Below, piece by piece: positions 8,390-17,252 of a DNA stretch of 64,000 nt. Source of the stretch: Blastococcus aurantiacus (GTDB taxonomy: Bacteria; Actinomycetota; Actinomycetes; Mycobacteriales; Geodermatophilaceae). The translations under genes and the position numbers were made by a program. The DNA is taken from the NCBI RefSeq assembly GCF_900102425.1, contig NZ_FNBT01000008.1, positions 1 to 64,000 of the forward strand, read 5' to 3'. Within the stretch, counting starts at the first letter, position 1. Each line of letters starts with the position of its first letter. The notes beneath the pieces are model-generated. The model searched no databases. It was not told where the DNA came from and saw only the letters and a list, made by a program, of their open reading frames with translations.

Positions 8390-9475
8390 TCAGCCCCGCA
8401 GGGCGGCGTACCCCGGCCGGACCACGTCGGCGAGCAGGCGCGCGCGCTCGGCGTCGTCGAGGAAGGCCGCCGCCAGGGCACGCTCGGTGACCGTCTGCAG
8501 GTCGTCCCAGCCCCACCCGAACGTGGCGGCGACGTCGGTCAGTTCGCTGGTCACCGAGACGCCGCTCATCAGCCGGTTGTCGGTGTTCACGGTGACCGCG
8601 AAGCCGAGCCGGTGCAGCCGGTCGACGGGGTGCGCGGCCAGCGACGGGTAGGCGCCGGTCTGCACGTTCGACGACGGCGCGACCTCCAGCGGCACCTGCT
8701 CGTCGAGCACCCGCCGGGCCACCGGACCCAGCGCGCCGTCCGCGGCGACCTCGTCGGCGATCCGGATCCCGTGCCCGAGCCGTTCGGCGCGCGCCCCGTC
8801 CAGCGCGGCGCGGATGCTGTCGATGCCGGCCGCCTCACCGGCGTGGATGGTGCGGTGCGCGCCGGCGCGGTCCAGCAGCTCGATCGCGGCCGGGACGCGG
8901 TCGGGCGGGAAGCCGATCTCGGGGCCGGCCAGGTCGAAGCCGACGACGCCCGCGTCGCGGTAGCGCACGACGAGCCCGGCCACCTCCTCCCAGCGGTCGG
9001 CCTGCCGCATGGCGCACAACAGCGCACCGACCCGGATCGGAGTGCCGGCGGCGGTCGCCTCGGCCGCCCCCGCCGCGTAGCCGTCCACCATCGCCTCGAC
9101 GACGGCCTCGATCGGCAGTCCGCCCGCCGTCGACAGCTCCGGCGCGAACCGCACCTCGGCGTGCACGACACCGTCGGCGGCGAGATCGAGCGCGCACTCG
9201 CGGGCCACCCGGTGGATGGCGTCGGCCGTCTGCATCACCCCGACCGTGTGCGCGAAGGTCTCCAGGTACCGGACCAGCGAGCCGCTGTCGGCGGCCTGCC
9301 GGAACCAGTGGCCCAGGCCCTCGGCGTCCCCGGCCGGCAGGTCCCGGTAGCCGTGCTCGTCGGCCAGCTCCAGCACCGTCTGCGGCCGCAGCCCGCCGTC
9401 CAGGTGGTCGTGCAGCAGGACCTTGGGGGCCCGCCGGATCGACCCGGCGTCCAGCGGCGCGGGGACCGCGTTCAC
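8390..9475 (-). CDS. add: Adenosine deaminase
   Basis: Deaminates adenosine and deoxyadenosine to (deoxy)inosine in the cytoplasm. The 361-residue protein has the zinc-binding HxH in LLHDHLDGG near its start, HAGEAAG with the catalytic Glu, SSNVQTGA, and the metal-binding Asp in VNTDNRLMSG. The start is the GTG at 9475, whose GTGA overlaps the TGA of the preceding ABC permease; the conserved N-terminus begins shortly after it. It is the last gene of the leftward nucleoside operon and completes the set of deaminases with cdd. Rightward sequence after it is the helicase leader region. Confidence 0.95.
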   Translation of the reverse strand: MNAVPAPLDAGSIRRAPKVLLHDHLDGGLRPQTVLELADEHGYRDLPAGDAEGLGHWFRQAADSGSLVRYLETFAHTVGVMQTADAIHRVARECALDLAADGVVHAEVRFAPELSTAGGLPIEAVVEAMVDGYAAGAAEATAAGTPIRVGALLCAMRQADRWEEVAGLVVRYRDAGVVGFDLAGPEIGFPPDRVPAAIELLDRAGAHRTIHAGEAAGIDSIRAALDGARAERLGHGIRIADEVAADGALGPVARRVLDEQVPLEVAPSSNVQTGAYPSLAAHPVDRLHRLGFAVTVNTDNRLMSGVSVTSELTDVAATFGWGWDDLQTVTERALAAAFLDDAERARLLADVVRPGYAALRG

Positions 9476-10281
9476 CTGTCCTGCCAGCGGAACGTGCGCA
9501 CGCAGAGCACCAGGCCCAGGACGCACCAGATCCCGAGCACCAGCGCGACCCGGCCCAGCTCCCACGAGCCGGTCGGTTCGTCGGCGGCGAGCGCGTCGGG
9601 CAGGAACACCGACCTCAGCCCCTGCGCCATCCACTTGAGCGGGAAGAGCGCGGCGAAGGTCTGCATCCAGGTCGGGATCTCGCTGAACTGGAAGAAGATG
9701 CCGGAGATGAACTGCAGCAGTAGCGCGAACGGCGTCACGGTGGCCGAGGCCGAGCGCCCGTTCTTGGCGATGCTGGAGATCGCGATGCCCAGCAGCGTGC
9801 AGGCCGCCGCACCCAGGCCGGCCACCCACGTGAAGGTCAGCCAGTCGGTGCCCGTGGGCAGGTCGATGCCGTAGAAGACGACGCCGACCAGCAGCAGCAC
9901 GACCACGCTGATGAGGGTGACGGCGAGGACCTGGACCATCTTGCCGACGAAGTAGGCGCTGGGCGGCATCGGTGTGCCGGCCAGGTGCTTCAGCGTCCCG
10001 TCGGATCGTTCGGTGGCGATGCTGATCGCCATGTTCTGGAAGCTGGCGCCGAGGATGCCCGCGGCGATGATCCCGGCCATGAAGTACTGGGTGAAGCTCA
10101 CCCCGTCCCTCAGGTCGAAGTTCAGGACCGCACCGAAGACCACCAGCAGCAGGACCGGCAGCAGCAGCGTGAAGACCACCGACTCCCGCTGCCGGAAGAA
10201 CTCCTTCAGCTCCACCGAGCTGCGCGAGCGGTAGACCGACGGCAGCGACGGCAGCTGCGTCGTCTCGCGGGTGGCGGTCAC
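9472..10281 (-). CDS. ABC-2 type exporter permease
   Basis: A 269-residue membrane protein with about six hydrophobic helices, including FTLLLPVLLLVVFGAVLNF, ILGASFQNMAISIA, VTLISVVVLLLVGVVFYGI and LGRVALVLGIWCVLGLVL. The charged N-terminal stretch and the SDGTLKHLAGTPMPPSAYFVGK loop are typical of ABC-2 drug or lipid exporters. It overlaps the ATPase gene upstream (ATGA, 10278-10281) and add downstream (GTGA, 9472-9475), so it is translated as part of the same unit. The substrate is unknown. Position inside a nucleoside salvage operon may mean nucleoside-analogue or metabolite efflux, but the sequence does not show this. Confidence 0.88.
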   Translation of the reverse strand: MTATRETTQLPSLPSVYRSRSSVELKEFFRQRESVVFTLLLPVLLLVVFGAVLNFDLRDGVSFTQYFMAGIIAAGILGASFQNMAISIATERSDGTLKHLAGTPMPPSAYFVGKMVQVLAVTLISVVVLLLVGVVFYGIDLPTGTDWLTFTWVAGLGAAACTLLGIAISSIAKNGRSASATVTPFALLLQFISGIFFQFSEIPTWMQTFAALFPLKWMAQGLRSVFLPDALAADEPTGSWELGRVALVLGIWCVLGLVLCVRTFRWQDR

Positions 10282-11183
10282 CGGTCGTCCCCGATCATCC
10301 GCAGGTACACGTCCTCGAGGGTGGGGCGGGCCACGGCCAGGTCGGGGACCTCTCCGGGGAAGCGGGCGGCGAGCTCGGCGACGAACGCGGTGGGGGTCGC
10401 CGTCGCCTCGGTGCGGCGGGCGCCGTCCTCGGTCCAGGTGACCACGGCGGGAGCGGTCTCCCGTCCGCCGAGGGCGCTGGGGACGGCGACCTCGACGAGC
10501 CGCCCCCCGGCGATGACCCCGACCCGGTCGGCCAGCGCCTCGGCCTCGTCCAGGTAGTGGGTGGTGAGCAGCATCGTGGTGCCCAGGTCGCGCAGCGAGC
10601 GGATGAGCGACCAGAACTGCCGGCGGGCCTCCGGGTCGAAGCCGGTGGTCGGCTCGTCGAGGAAGAGCAGCGTCGGGCGGCCCACGATGCCCAGCGCGAC
10701 GTCGAGCCGGCGCCGCTGCCCGCCGGACAGCAGCTTCGCGCGGACGCCCGCCTTCTCCGTGAGCCCGACCAGCTCGAGCACCTCATCGGCGTCGCGCGGG
10801 TCCGCGTAGTAGGACGCCTGCGCGCCGACCAGTTCGCGCACGGTCAGCTGGCTGTCCCCCGATCCCGACTGCAGCACGATCCCCAGCCGCGCCTTCCAGG
10901 CGCGGGAGCCCACGGCGGGGTCCTCGCCGAGAACCCGCACCTCGCCGGCGTCGCGGGCGCGGTAGCCCTCGCAGATCTCGACCGTCGTCGTCTTGCCGGC
11001 TCCGTTGGGGCCGAGCAGCGCGAAGATCTCGCCGCGCCGGATGTCCAGGTCGAGCCCGTCCACCGCGGTGAAGTCCCCGTACCGCTTGACCAGGCCGCGG
11101 ACGGAGATCGCCGCGTCCGGGTCCAGCGGGTCACCGGGACGCGGGCGGGCGGCCACGGTGGCGCCCGGCGGAGGACTGGTCAC
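10278..11183 (-). CDS. ABC exporter ATP-binding protein (paired with ABC-2 permease)
   Basis: Single nucleotide-binding domain: Walker A GPNGAGKTT, Q-loop VLQSGSGDSQLTV, signature LSGGQRRRLDVALG, Walker B LLFLDEPTTGFD and the switch His in LLTTHYLDEAEALAD. The C-terminal part (TLEDVYLRMIG) is typical of DrrA/CcmA-like exporters. GTG 11183 gives 301 residues. A GTG at 11240 overlaps the deoA stop as GTGA and would add 19 poorly conserved residues. I prefer 11183 because a CACACTGTTCAC string before it recurs before folD and resembles a -10 element, but the choice is open. ATGA overlap with the permease shows the two work together. Confidence 0.9.
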   Translation of the reverse strand: MTSPPPGATVAARPRPGDPLDPDAAISVRGLVKRYGDFTAVDGLDLDIRRGEIFALLGPNGAGKTTTVEICEGYRARDAGEVRVLGEDPAVGSRAWKARLGIVLQSGSGDSQLTVRELVGAQASYYADPRDADEVLELVGLTEKAGVRAKLLSGGQRRRLDVALGIVGRPTLLFLDEPTTGFDPEARRQFWSLIRSLRDLGTTMLLTTHYLDEAEALADRVGVIAGGRLVEVAVPSALGGRETAPAVVTWTEDGARRTEATATPTAFVAELAARFPGEVPDLAVARPTLEDVYLRMIGDDR

Positions 11184-11236
11184 GGGTGAACAGTGTGCTC
11201 CCCTCCCCTGTGTGACCTGCGCCGGGGAGATCGCTT

Positions 11237-12517
11237 TCACGCCGTGATGCGGTCCAGGACCAGGGGCAGGGGCGTGTCACCGGTGTCCACGCCGATCGCG
11301 CCCTCGAGCGCCTCCAGCGCGCGCGGGATGCGGGCGGCGTCGTCGGTGTGCAGCTCGAGCAGCGGCTGCCCGGCGGTCACCTGCTCCCCCACCCCCGCTG
11401 TCCAGAGCACCCCCGCAGCGGCGGACACCGGGTCCTCCTTGCGGGCCCGCCCGGCGCCCAGCCGCCAGGCGGCCACCCCGAGCGCGTACGCGTCGAGCCG
11501 GGTGAGCGTGCCGCTGGCCGGCGCCGTCACCACGTGGGTCTCCGCCGGGCGCGGCAGCGGTGCGTCCGGGTCCCCGCCCTGCGCGGCGATCATGCGCCGC
11601 CACACGTCCATGGCCCGGCCGTCGGCCAGCGCGTCCGCGGGGTCGACGTCGGCACGCCCGGCGCCGGCGAGCATCTCGCGGGCCAGCGCCAGGGTGAGCT
11701 CCACGACGTCGGCCGGACCGCCGCCGGCCAGCACCTCGACCGACTCGGCGACCTCGACGGCGTTGCCCGCCGCCCGGCCCAGCGGCCGGTCCATCGCCGT
11801 CACCAGGGCCACGGTGCGCACGCCGGCCGCCTCGCCGAGCCCGACCATCGTGCGGGCCAGCTCGCGGGAGGCGTCGGGGTCCTTCATGAACGCGCCCGAG
11901 CCGGTCTTCACGTCGAGCACCAGGGCGTCGGCACCCTCCGCGATCTTCTTGCTCATGATCGAGCTGGCGATCAGCGGGATCGACTCCACCGTGCCGGTGA
12001 CGTCGCGCAGCGCGTAGAGCAGCTTGTCCGCCGGCGCCAGGTCCTCGCCGGCCGCGCAGATGACCGCCCCCACGTCGCGCAGCTGGGCCAGGTAGGCGTC
12101 TTCGTGGACGGCTGCCCGCCACCCCGGGATCGCCTCGAGCTTGTCCAGCGTGCCGCCGGTGTGCCCGAGGCCCCGCCCGGACAGCTGCGGCACCGCGACA
12201 CCGCACGCGGCGACCAGCGGCGCGAGCGGCAACGTAATCTTGTCCCCGACGCCACCGGTGGAGTGCTTGTCCGCGGTGGGCCGCCCCAGCGCGGACAGGT
12301 CCTTGCGCTGGCCGGAGTCGATCATCGCCTGCGTCCAGACGGCGAGCTCCGCGGCAGACATGCCGCGGAAGAAGACCGCCATCAGCAGCGCGCTCATCTG
12401 CTCGTCGGGCACCTGCTGCTGCGTGTAGGCGTCGATCACCCAGCGGATCTGGTCGGCCGTGAGCTCGACGCCGTCCCGCTTGGCGCGGATGACGTCGATC
12501 GCGTCGTGGCCGGCCAT
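11237..12517 (-). CDS. deoA: Thymidine phosphorylase
   Basis: Phosphorolysis of thymidine and deoxyuridine to base plus 2-deoxyribose-1-phosphate. The 426-residue protein shows the glycosyl-transferase family 3 pattern: helical N-terminal domain (IRWVIDAYTQQQVPDEQMSALLMA), phosphate-binding KHSTGGVGDK, SGRGLGHTGGTLDKLE, SSIMSKKIAEGADALVLDVK and GSGAFMK, then the pyrimidine nucleoside phosphorylase C-terminal domain. ATG 12517 shares a base with the cdd stop (TGATG). The product can feed DeoC once a phosphopentomutase, not in this window, has acted. Confidence 0.95.
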   Translation of the reverse strand: MAGHDAIDVIRAKRDGVELTADQIRWVIDAYTQQQVPDEQMSALLMAVFFRGMSAAELAVWTQAMIDSGQRKDLSALGRPTADKHSTGGVGDKITLPLAPLVAACGVAVPQLSGRGLGHTGGTLDKLEAIPGWRAAVHEDAYLAQLRDVGAVICAAGEDLAPADKLLYALRDVTGTVESIPLIASSIMSKKIAEGADALVLDVKTGSGAFMKDPDASRELARTMVGLGEAAGVRTVALVTAMDRPLGRAAGNAVEVAESVEVLAGGGPADVVELTLALAREMLAGAGRADVDPADALADGRAMDVWRRMIAAQGGDPDAPLPRPAETHVVTAPASGTLTRLDAYALGVAAWRLGAGRARKEDPVSAAAGVLWTAGVGEQVTAGQPLLELHTDDAARIPRALEALEGAIGVDTGDTPLPLVLDRITA

Positions 12518-12957
12518 CAGCCCTGCCCCCGCTCGGCCGCCGCGACCAGGTCGTCCGGGCCGAAGGCGTCGGGCAGGACCTCGCGCATCGGCACGATGCC
12601 CAGGGAGACGGTCTCGATGAGCAGATCGGCCCCGCCGAACTCCCACAGCAGCTGCCGGCAGCGGCCGCACGGCATGAGCGGCTGCCCGTCCCCGCCGACG
12701 CACGCCACCGCGACCAGCCGGCCGCCACCGGAGCGGGCGAGGTCGCTGACCATGCCGCACTCGGCGCACAGGCTCAGCCCGTACGAGGCGTTCTCCACGT
12801 TGCAGCCGGTGACCAGCCGGCCGTCGTCCACCAGGCCGGCGACGCCCACCGGGAACTTCGAGTACGGCGCGTACGCACGGGTCATGGCCTCGCGCGCCGC
12901 CGTCCGCAGGACGTCCCAGGTGGCATCGTCCACCCGCCCCACCACCCCGTCGGGCAC
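12517..12957 (-). CDS. cdd: Cytidine deaminase
   Basis: Converts cytidine and deoxycytidine to uridine and deoxyuridine. The 146-residue protein is the normal size for the homotetrameric form and has all zinc ligands: CAE (with the catalytic Glu) after GCNVENASYGLSL, and PCGRCRQ. The GTG at 12957 is supported by a GGGGAG Shine-Dalgarno 6 bases upstream and shares one base with the TAG of the permease gene. It is coupled to deoA, so cytidine taken up by the transporter is deaminated and then cleaved. Confidence 0.95.
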   Translation of the reverse strand: MPDGVVGRVDDATWDVLRTAAREAMTRAYAPYSKFPVGVAGLVDDGRLVTGCNVENASYGLSLCAECGMVSDLARSGGGRLVAVACVGGDGQPLMPCGRCRQLLWEFGGADLLIETVSLGIVPMREVLPDAFGPDDLVAAAERGQG

Positions 12958-14240
12958 TAGCTCTCCCCTCGCCTGTACACCAGACCGTCGGCCTTGGGCA
13001 TCCGCAATCGCTGGGAGGCCAGCGACAGCACCAGCAGCGTGATCAGGTGCGGCGTGAACGAGACGATGCCCTCGGGCAGCTCCTCGATGGTGAGGAAGCC
13101 GACCAGGCTCAGCGCCGCGAACGCCGCGGCCAGCACCGCCTGGACGTACTTGCCCCGGACGGTCTGGAACACCGCCACGGCCAGCAGCAGGACGGCAAGC
13201 AGGAGGAGCAGCGCGACGACGGCGGTGCGGCTGCGCAGCTGCAGGCCGTCGGCGAACCCGAACAGGCCCGCGCCGGCTGCCAGCCCACCGGGACGCCAGT
13301 TGCCGAAGATCAGCGCGGCCAGCCCGATGAACCCGCGCCCGCCGGTCTGCCCTTCCTTGAAGATGTTGGCGACGAAGACCAGCGCCACACCGCCGAGCCC
13401 GGCCAGCCCGCCGGAGATGACCACGGCGATGTACTTCATCCGGTAGACCGGCACGCCGAGGGAGTCCGCGGCCGCCGGGTTCTCGCCGCAGGAGCGCAAC
13501 CGCAGGCCGAACGCCGTCCGCCACAGCACCACGTAGCTGATCGGCACCAGCAGGATCGCGATGAGGGTGAGGACGCCGACGCCGCTGGTCACGCCCCGCA
13601 GGAGACCCGCGACGTCGGAGACCAGGAACCACTCCTTGCCCGCGAGGTCGCCGAGCAGGTCGGGACCGTCGGAGAGCACGGGCAGGGAGAAGCTCGGCGG
13701 CCGGCTGGACAGGGCCGGCGACTGCGTCACCCCGCCACCGGCCGGGTTGTCGACGTAGAGCAGCTCGGACAGGAACCGCACCAGTCCGCCGGCCAGGATG
13801 TTGATCGCCACACCGGAGACGACGTGGTCGACCCCGAAGGTCACCGTGGCGATGGCGTGGACCAGCCCGCCGGCCGCGCCGAACAGGATGCCGCCGACGA
13901 TGGCGCCGGCCCAGCCCCACTGGTAGCCGGCCCAGCCGGCGCCCCAGGTGCCCAGGATCATCATGCCCTCGAGGCCGATGTTCACTACGCCCGCGCGCTC
14001 GGCGAACAGCCCGCCCAGCCCGGCCAGCCCGATCGGGACGGCCAGCAGCAGCGCGGTCGAGAAGGTCGAGGACGAGGTGAGCGCCTGCTCGCCGGAGATG
14101 ATCCGCACGACCGACAGCAGCAGCATCAGGCCGACGACGATCCAGGTCACCCGGCGGGCGGTGCCGCCGCCGAGGAACAGGTCGGTCAGCGGGCCGCGGC
14201 TCGGGGCCGAGGTCGTGACCGGAGCGGCCGTGGTGCTCAT
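12957..14240 (-). CDS. Nucleoside ABC transporter permease (second subunit)
   Basis: A 427-residue membrane protein of the branched-chain amino acid/ribose permease family (BPD_transp_2). Helices alternate with the conserved cytoplasmic segment FAERAGVVNIGLEGMMILG, a signature of BMP-linked (YufQ/NupC-like) permeases. A further segment, LRLRSCGENPAAADSLGV, is the EAA-like ATPase contact. ATG 14240 overlaps the previous permease stop (ATGA). It forms the channel with the next permease. Two last helices (VVALLLLLAVLLLAVAVFQTV and the C-terminal ITLLVLSLASQ) extend beyond the core found in many homologues. Confidence 0.92.
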   Translation of the reverse strand: MSTTAAPVTTSAPSRGPLTDLFLGGGTARRVTWIVVGLMLLLSVVRIISGEQALTSSSTFSTALLLAVPIGLAGLGGLFAERAGVVNIGLEGMMILGTWGAGWAGYQWGWAGAIVGGILFGAAGGLVHAIATVTFGVDHVVSGVAINILAGGLVRFLSELLYVDNPAGGGVTQSPALSSRPPSFSLPVLSDGPDLLGDLAGKEWFLVSDVAGLLRGVTSGVGVLTLIAILLVPISYVVLWRTAFGLRLRSCGENPAAADSLGVPVYRMKYIAVVISGGLAGLGGVALVFVANIFKEGQTGGRGFIGLAALIFGNWRPGGLAAGAGLFGFADGLQLRSRTAVVALLLLLAVLLLAVAVFQTVRGKYVQAVLAAAFAALSLVGFLTIEELPEGIVSFTPHLITLLVLSLASQRLRMPKADGLVYRRGES

Positions 14241-15418
14241 GACTGCGCCCCCTGCGGCTCGTCGATGCGGCTGCCGGCGGTGCCCGCCGGACCTCCCGGT
14301 GGGCTCTCCGGGGCGGGTGGCCCGGCCTGTCCGCTGTCGCCCTCCGCGCGCCGGCGGGTGATCTGCCGGGCGATCTCGTTGGCGATGACGACGGCGAGCA
14401 CGATCGTCCCCTGGATGATCGTCACGACCGAGGCAGGGATGTCGGCGAACTGCAGCGGCACGGCGGCCCGGTCGAGGAAGGCGAACAGCAGCGCGGCGAA
14501 GGCGATGCCCAGCGGGCTGTTGCGGCCCAGCAGCGCCACGGCGATGCCCAGGAAGCCCAGCCCGGCGGTGAACTCGGTGCCGAAGTGGTGGGTCCGCCCC
14601 ATCAGGTCGGGCAGGCCGATCAGCCCCGCGATCGCGCCGGAGATCAGCATCGTCTTGACGACCATGGCGCGGGCGTCGATGCCGCTGGCCGTGGCCGCCG
14701 AGGGTGACAGGCCCGTGGCCCGCAGGTCGAAGCCGAACCGGGTGCGCTTGAGCAGCACCGAGATCGCGATGCCGACGAGCACCGCCACGATCAGGAAGCC
14801 GTAGAGCTCGCCACGCGGCTGGGCCAGCCCGATCACGTCGAACAGGCCGTTGAGGCCCGGGAACTGGCCGGACTCCGGCAGGTCCTTCGTCGTGATGATC
14901 GCCGCCCCCTCCTCGCTCCCCCGGAGCGGGCCGGTGAGCAGCCAGGAGGCCGTACCCAGGGCGATGAAGTTGAGCATGATCGAGCTGATCACCTCGCTCA
15001 CGCCCCGGGTGACCTTGAGGATCGCGACGATGGCCGCCCACAGGGCGCCGACGGCCATCGCCACGACGATGACCAGCAGGATGTGCAGCGGCGCGGGCAG
15101 CGCCACGGCGGCGCCGGCCCCGGCGGCCAGCACGGTGGCCATCCGGTACTGGCCCTCCACGCCGATGTTGAACAGGCCCATGCGGAAGGCGACGGAGACG
15201 GCCAGGCCGGCCAGGAACAGCGGCACCGCCCGGTTGAGGATGACCACGATCGCCTGGGTCTGCTGGGCGGGGCTGTCCCCGAAGTCGAAGAGCACCCGCA
15301 GCGCCGTCGTGGGGTTCTCCCCGATCAGCAGGATGACCAGCGCGGTGATGACGACGGCGAAGACGACCGCGATCGCCGGTGCGAACAGGGCCGAGCCGAG
15401 GCGGCGGAGTGCGGTCAC
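14237..15418 (-). CDS. Nucleoside ABC transporter permease (first subunit)
   Basis: A 393-residue membrane protein, YufP/NupB-like. It starts with the helix LFAPAIAVVFAVVITALVILLI and contains the family segment FRMGLFNIGVEGQYRMATVLA and the ATPase-contact LRATGLSPSAATASGI. The GTG at 15418 overlaps the ATPase TGA (GTGA, 15415-15418), so the start is set by coupling. The C-terminal 40 residues are hydrophilic and Gly/Pro-rich. Together with the second permease, the two-domain ATPase and the BMP lipoprotein it makes a complete importer of purine and pyrimidine nucleosides. Confidence 0.92.
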   Translation of the reverse strand: MTALRRLGSALFAPAIAVVFAVVITALVILLIGENPTTALRVLFDFGDSPAQQTQAIVVILNRAVPLFLAGLAVSVAFRMGLFNIGVEGQYRMATVLAAGAGAAVALPAPLHILLVIVVAMAVGALWAAIVAILKVTRGVSEVISSIMLNFIALGTASWLLTGPLRGSEEGAAIITTKDLPESGQFPGLNGLFDVIGLAQPRGELYGFLIVAVLVGIAISVLLKRTRFGFDLRATGLSPSAATASGIDARAMVVKTMLISGAIAGLIGLPDLMGRTHHFGTEFTAGLGFLGIAVALLGRNSPLGIAFAALLFAFLDRAAVPLQFADIPASVVTIIQGTIVLAVVIANEIARQITRRRAEGDSGQAGPPAPESPPGGPAGTAGSRIDEPQGAQS

Positions 15419-16989
15419 AGGGCACCCACCGCGCCGTCGGAGGCGCCGGTCATGTGCCCGCCGAGCTCCTCGGGGGTCAGCGAGGACGGGTCGAGCGTGG
15501 CGACCAGCCGTCCGCGGAGCATGACCTGGAGCGTGTCGGACAGGCCGATCAGCTCGTCGAGGTCGGCCGAGATCAACAGGATCCCCATCCCTTCGGCGCG
15601 GGCGTCCTTGAGCAGCTCCCAGATCGCCGACTGCGCGCCCACGTCGACCCCGCGGGTCGGGTGGGCGGCGATCAGCAGGCGCGGGGCGGCGCTCATCTCG
15701 CGCCCGACGATCAGCTTCTGCTGGTTGCCGCCGGACAGGGCGACCGCCAGGGTGTCCGGCCCGGGGGCGCGGACGTCGTAGTCGCGCATGATGCGCTCGG
15801 TGTCCGCGCGCGCGGCGGTCCGGTCGATGAACGGGCCCTTGACCGCCGGCGGCCGGGTCTGGTGGCCCAGGATCCGGTTCTCCCACAGCGGTGCCTCGAG
15901 CAGCATCCCCTGGCGGTGCCGGTCCTCGGGCACGAACCCGACGCCGGCCTCGCGGCGGGCGCGGGTGCTCCACCCGCTGATGTCCTCGCCGCCGAGGACG
16001 ACGACGCCCTCGGCCGGCCGCAGCCCCATGATCGCGTCGACCAGCTCGGCTTGGCCGTTGCCCTCGACGCCGGCGATGCCCACGACCTCGCCCTCGCGGA
16101 CGGTCAGGCTCACGTCGTCGACGGCGGGCCGCCCGCCGAGCGAGGCGACGGTGACCCCGCGCAGCTCCAGCACCGGCGTCTCGCGCACGGTCGAGGTGCG
16201 GGTCTGCGGCGAGGGCAGCTCGGAGCCGACCATCATCTCGGCGAGCTGGCGCGCCGTCGTCGTCCTCGGGTCGGCGCTGCCGACGGTGGTGCCACGGCGG
16301 ATCACGGTGATCGAGTCGGCCACCTTGCGGACCTCGTCGAGCTTGTGCGAGATGAAGATGACGGTGAGCCCCTCGCGGGTGAGCTCGGCGAGGTTGCCGA
16401 ACAGCTCGTCGACCTCCTGCGGCACCAGGACGGCGGTGGGCTCGTCCAGGATCAGCGTCGTCGCCCCGCGGTAGAGCACCTTGGCGATCTCGACCCGCTG
16501 CCGGTCGCCGACGCCGAGCTCCTCGACCAGCACGTCCGGGTCGAGGTTCAGGGCGTACCGCTGGGAGATCTCCCGGATGCGGCGCCGGGCCTCCGCCCGG
16601 TCCAGCCGGCCACCCCTGGTCGGCTCGCTGCCCAGGACGACGTTCTCCAGGACGGTGAAGTTGTCGGCCAGCATGAAGTGCTGGTGCACCATGCCGATGC
16701 CCGCGGCGATCGCGTCGGCCGGGCTGCGCAGCGTCGTCTCGCGGCCGTCGAGCAGGATCGTGCCCTCGTCGGGCCGGTGCATGCCGTAGAGCGTCTTCAT
16801 CAGCGTCGACTTGCCGGCGCCGTTCTCGCCCACGATGGCGTGCACCTCGCCGCGGCGGACCCGCAGCTCGATGTCGCGGTTGGCGACCACTCCGGGGAAG
16901 CGCTTCGTGATGCCGCGCAGCTCCACGGCGTACGGGGCGTCCCCGGTCCCGGCAGCGGCGGCGTGCGCGCCGGCTGGTCCCTCGGCCAT
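15415..16989 (-). CDS. Nucleoside ABC transporter, two-domain ATPase
   Basis: A 524-residue protein with two fused nucleotide-binding domains, as in RbsA/NupO-type importers. Domain 1 is canonical at Walker A (GENGAGKST) and Walker B (LILDEPTA) but has a modified signature, LGVGDRQRVEI. Domain 2 has a degenerate Walker A (GVEGNGQAELV, without GKS/T), the good signature LSGGNQQK, and a Walker B in which the catalytic Glu is replaced (LLIAAHPTRGVD). This asymmetry is normal for the family. ATG 16989 follows GAGAGAGG by about 9 bases. The preceding 264 bases back to the lipoprotein gene hold two strong hairpins. Confidence 0.94.
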   Translation of the reverse strand: MAEGPAGAHAAAAGTGDAPYAVELRGITKRFPGVVANRDIELRVRRGEVHAIVGENGAGKSTLMKTLYGMHRPDEGTILLDGRETTLRSPADAIAAGIGMVHQHFMLADNFTVLENVVLGSEPTRGGRLDRAEARRRIREISQRYALNLDPDVLVEELGVGDRQRVEIAKVLYRGATTLILDEPTAVLVPQEVDELFGNLAELTREGLTVIFISHKLDEVRKVADSITVIRRGTTVGSADPRTTTARQLAEMMVGSELPSPQTRTSTVRETPVLELRGVTVASLGGRPAVDDVSLTVREGEVVGIAGVEGNGQAELVDAIMGLRPAEGVVVLGGEDISGWSTRARREAGVGFVPEDRHRQGMLLEAPLWENRILGHQTRPPAVKGPFIDRTAARADTERIMRDYDVRAPGPDTLAVALSGGNQQKLIVGREMSAAPRLLIAAHPTRGVDVGAQSAIWELLKDARAEGMGILLISADLDELIGLSDTLQVMLRGRLVATLDPSSLTPEELGGHMTGASDGAVGAL

Positions 16990-17170
16990 GGGTGGGCCTC
17001 TCTCTTCCGGTGCGTCCGCGGATGGGCGGACCTCGGCTGGTGCTGTGCGCCGGCGCGGGACGGAGGTCGTCCGTCGCGCACCGGGATCTCCGGGCGGCTG
17101 GTCCGCTGCCCGGCTGCGCGCATGATGTCGCACGCCGCCGCGGGGCGGTGCGGCAGCCCCTTACGGCGAC

Positions 17171-17202
17171 GGCGGGCCCGGGCGCGTGCGCCCGGGCCCG
17201 CC
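17171..17202 (-). terminator. First intercistronic hairpin behind the BMP lipoprotein gene (perfect 15-bp arms)
   Basis: Arms 17171-17185 and 17188-17202 are perfectly complementary GC-only repeats around a 2-base centre. It lies within the operon, between the lipoprotein gene and its transporter ATPase, downstream of a second hairpin. It probably works as a partial terminator or a 3'-end stabiliser that raises lipoprotein output relative to the membrane parts. Confidence 0.75.
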
Positions 17203-17218
17203 GTGGGACCGCCCGTGA

Positions 17219-17247
17219 GCGCGGGCCCGCCGATAGCGGGCCCGCGC
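17219..17247 (-). terminator. Second intercistronic hairpin immediately after the BMP lipoprotein stop
   Basis: Perfect 12-base arms GCGCGGGCCCGC at 17219-17230 and GCGGGCCCGCGC at 17236-17247, loop CGATA. It starts 5 bases after the lipoprotein stop codon in the direction of transcription. No U-tract follows, as usual for GC-rich actinobacterial hairpins. Confidence 0.75.
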
Positions 17248-17252
17248 CTGGA

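Noticed and set aside
15415-16989. Inactive ATPase because the second domain lacks a proper Walker A and the catalytic Glu
   Set aside because: Degeneration of the second domain is normal in two-domain ATPases of BMP-linked nucleoside importers.
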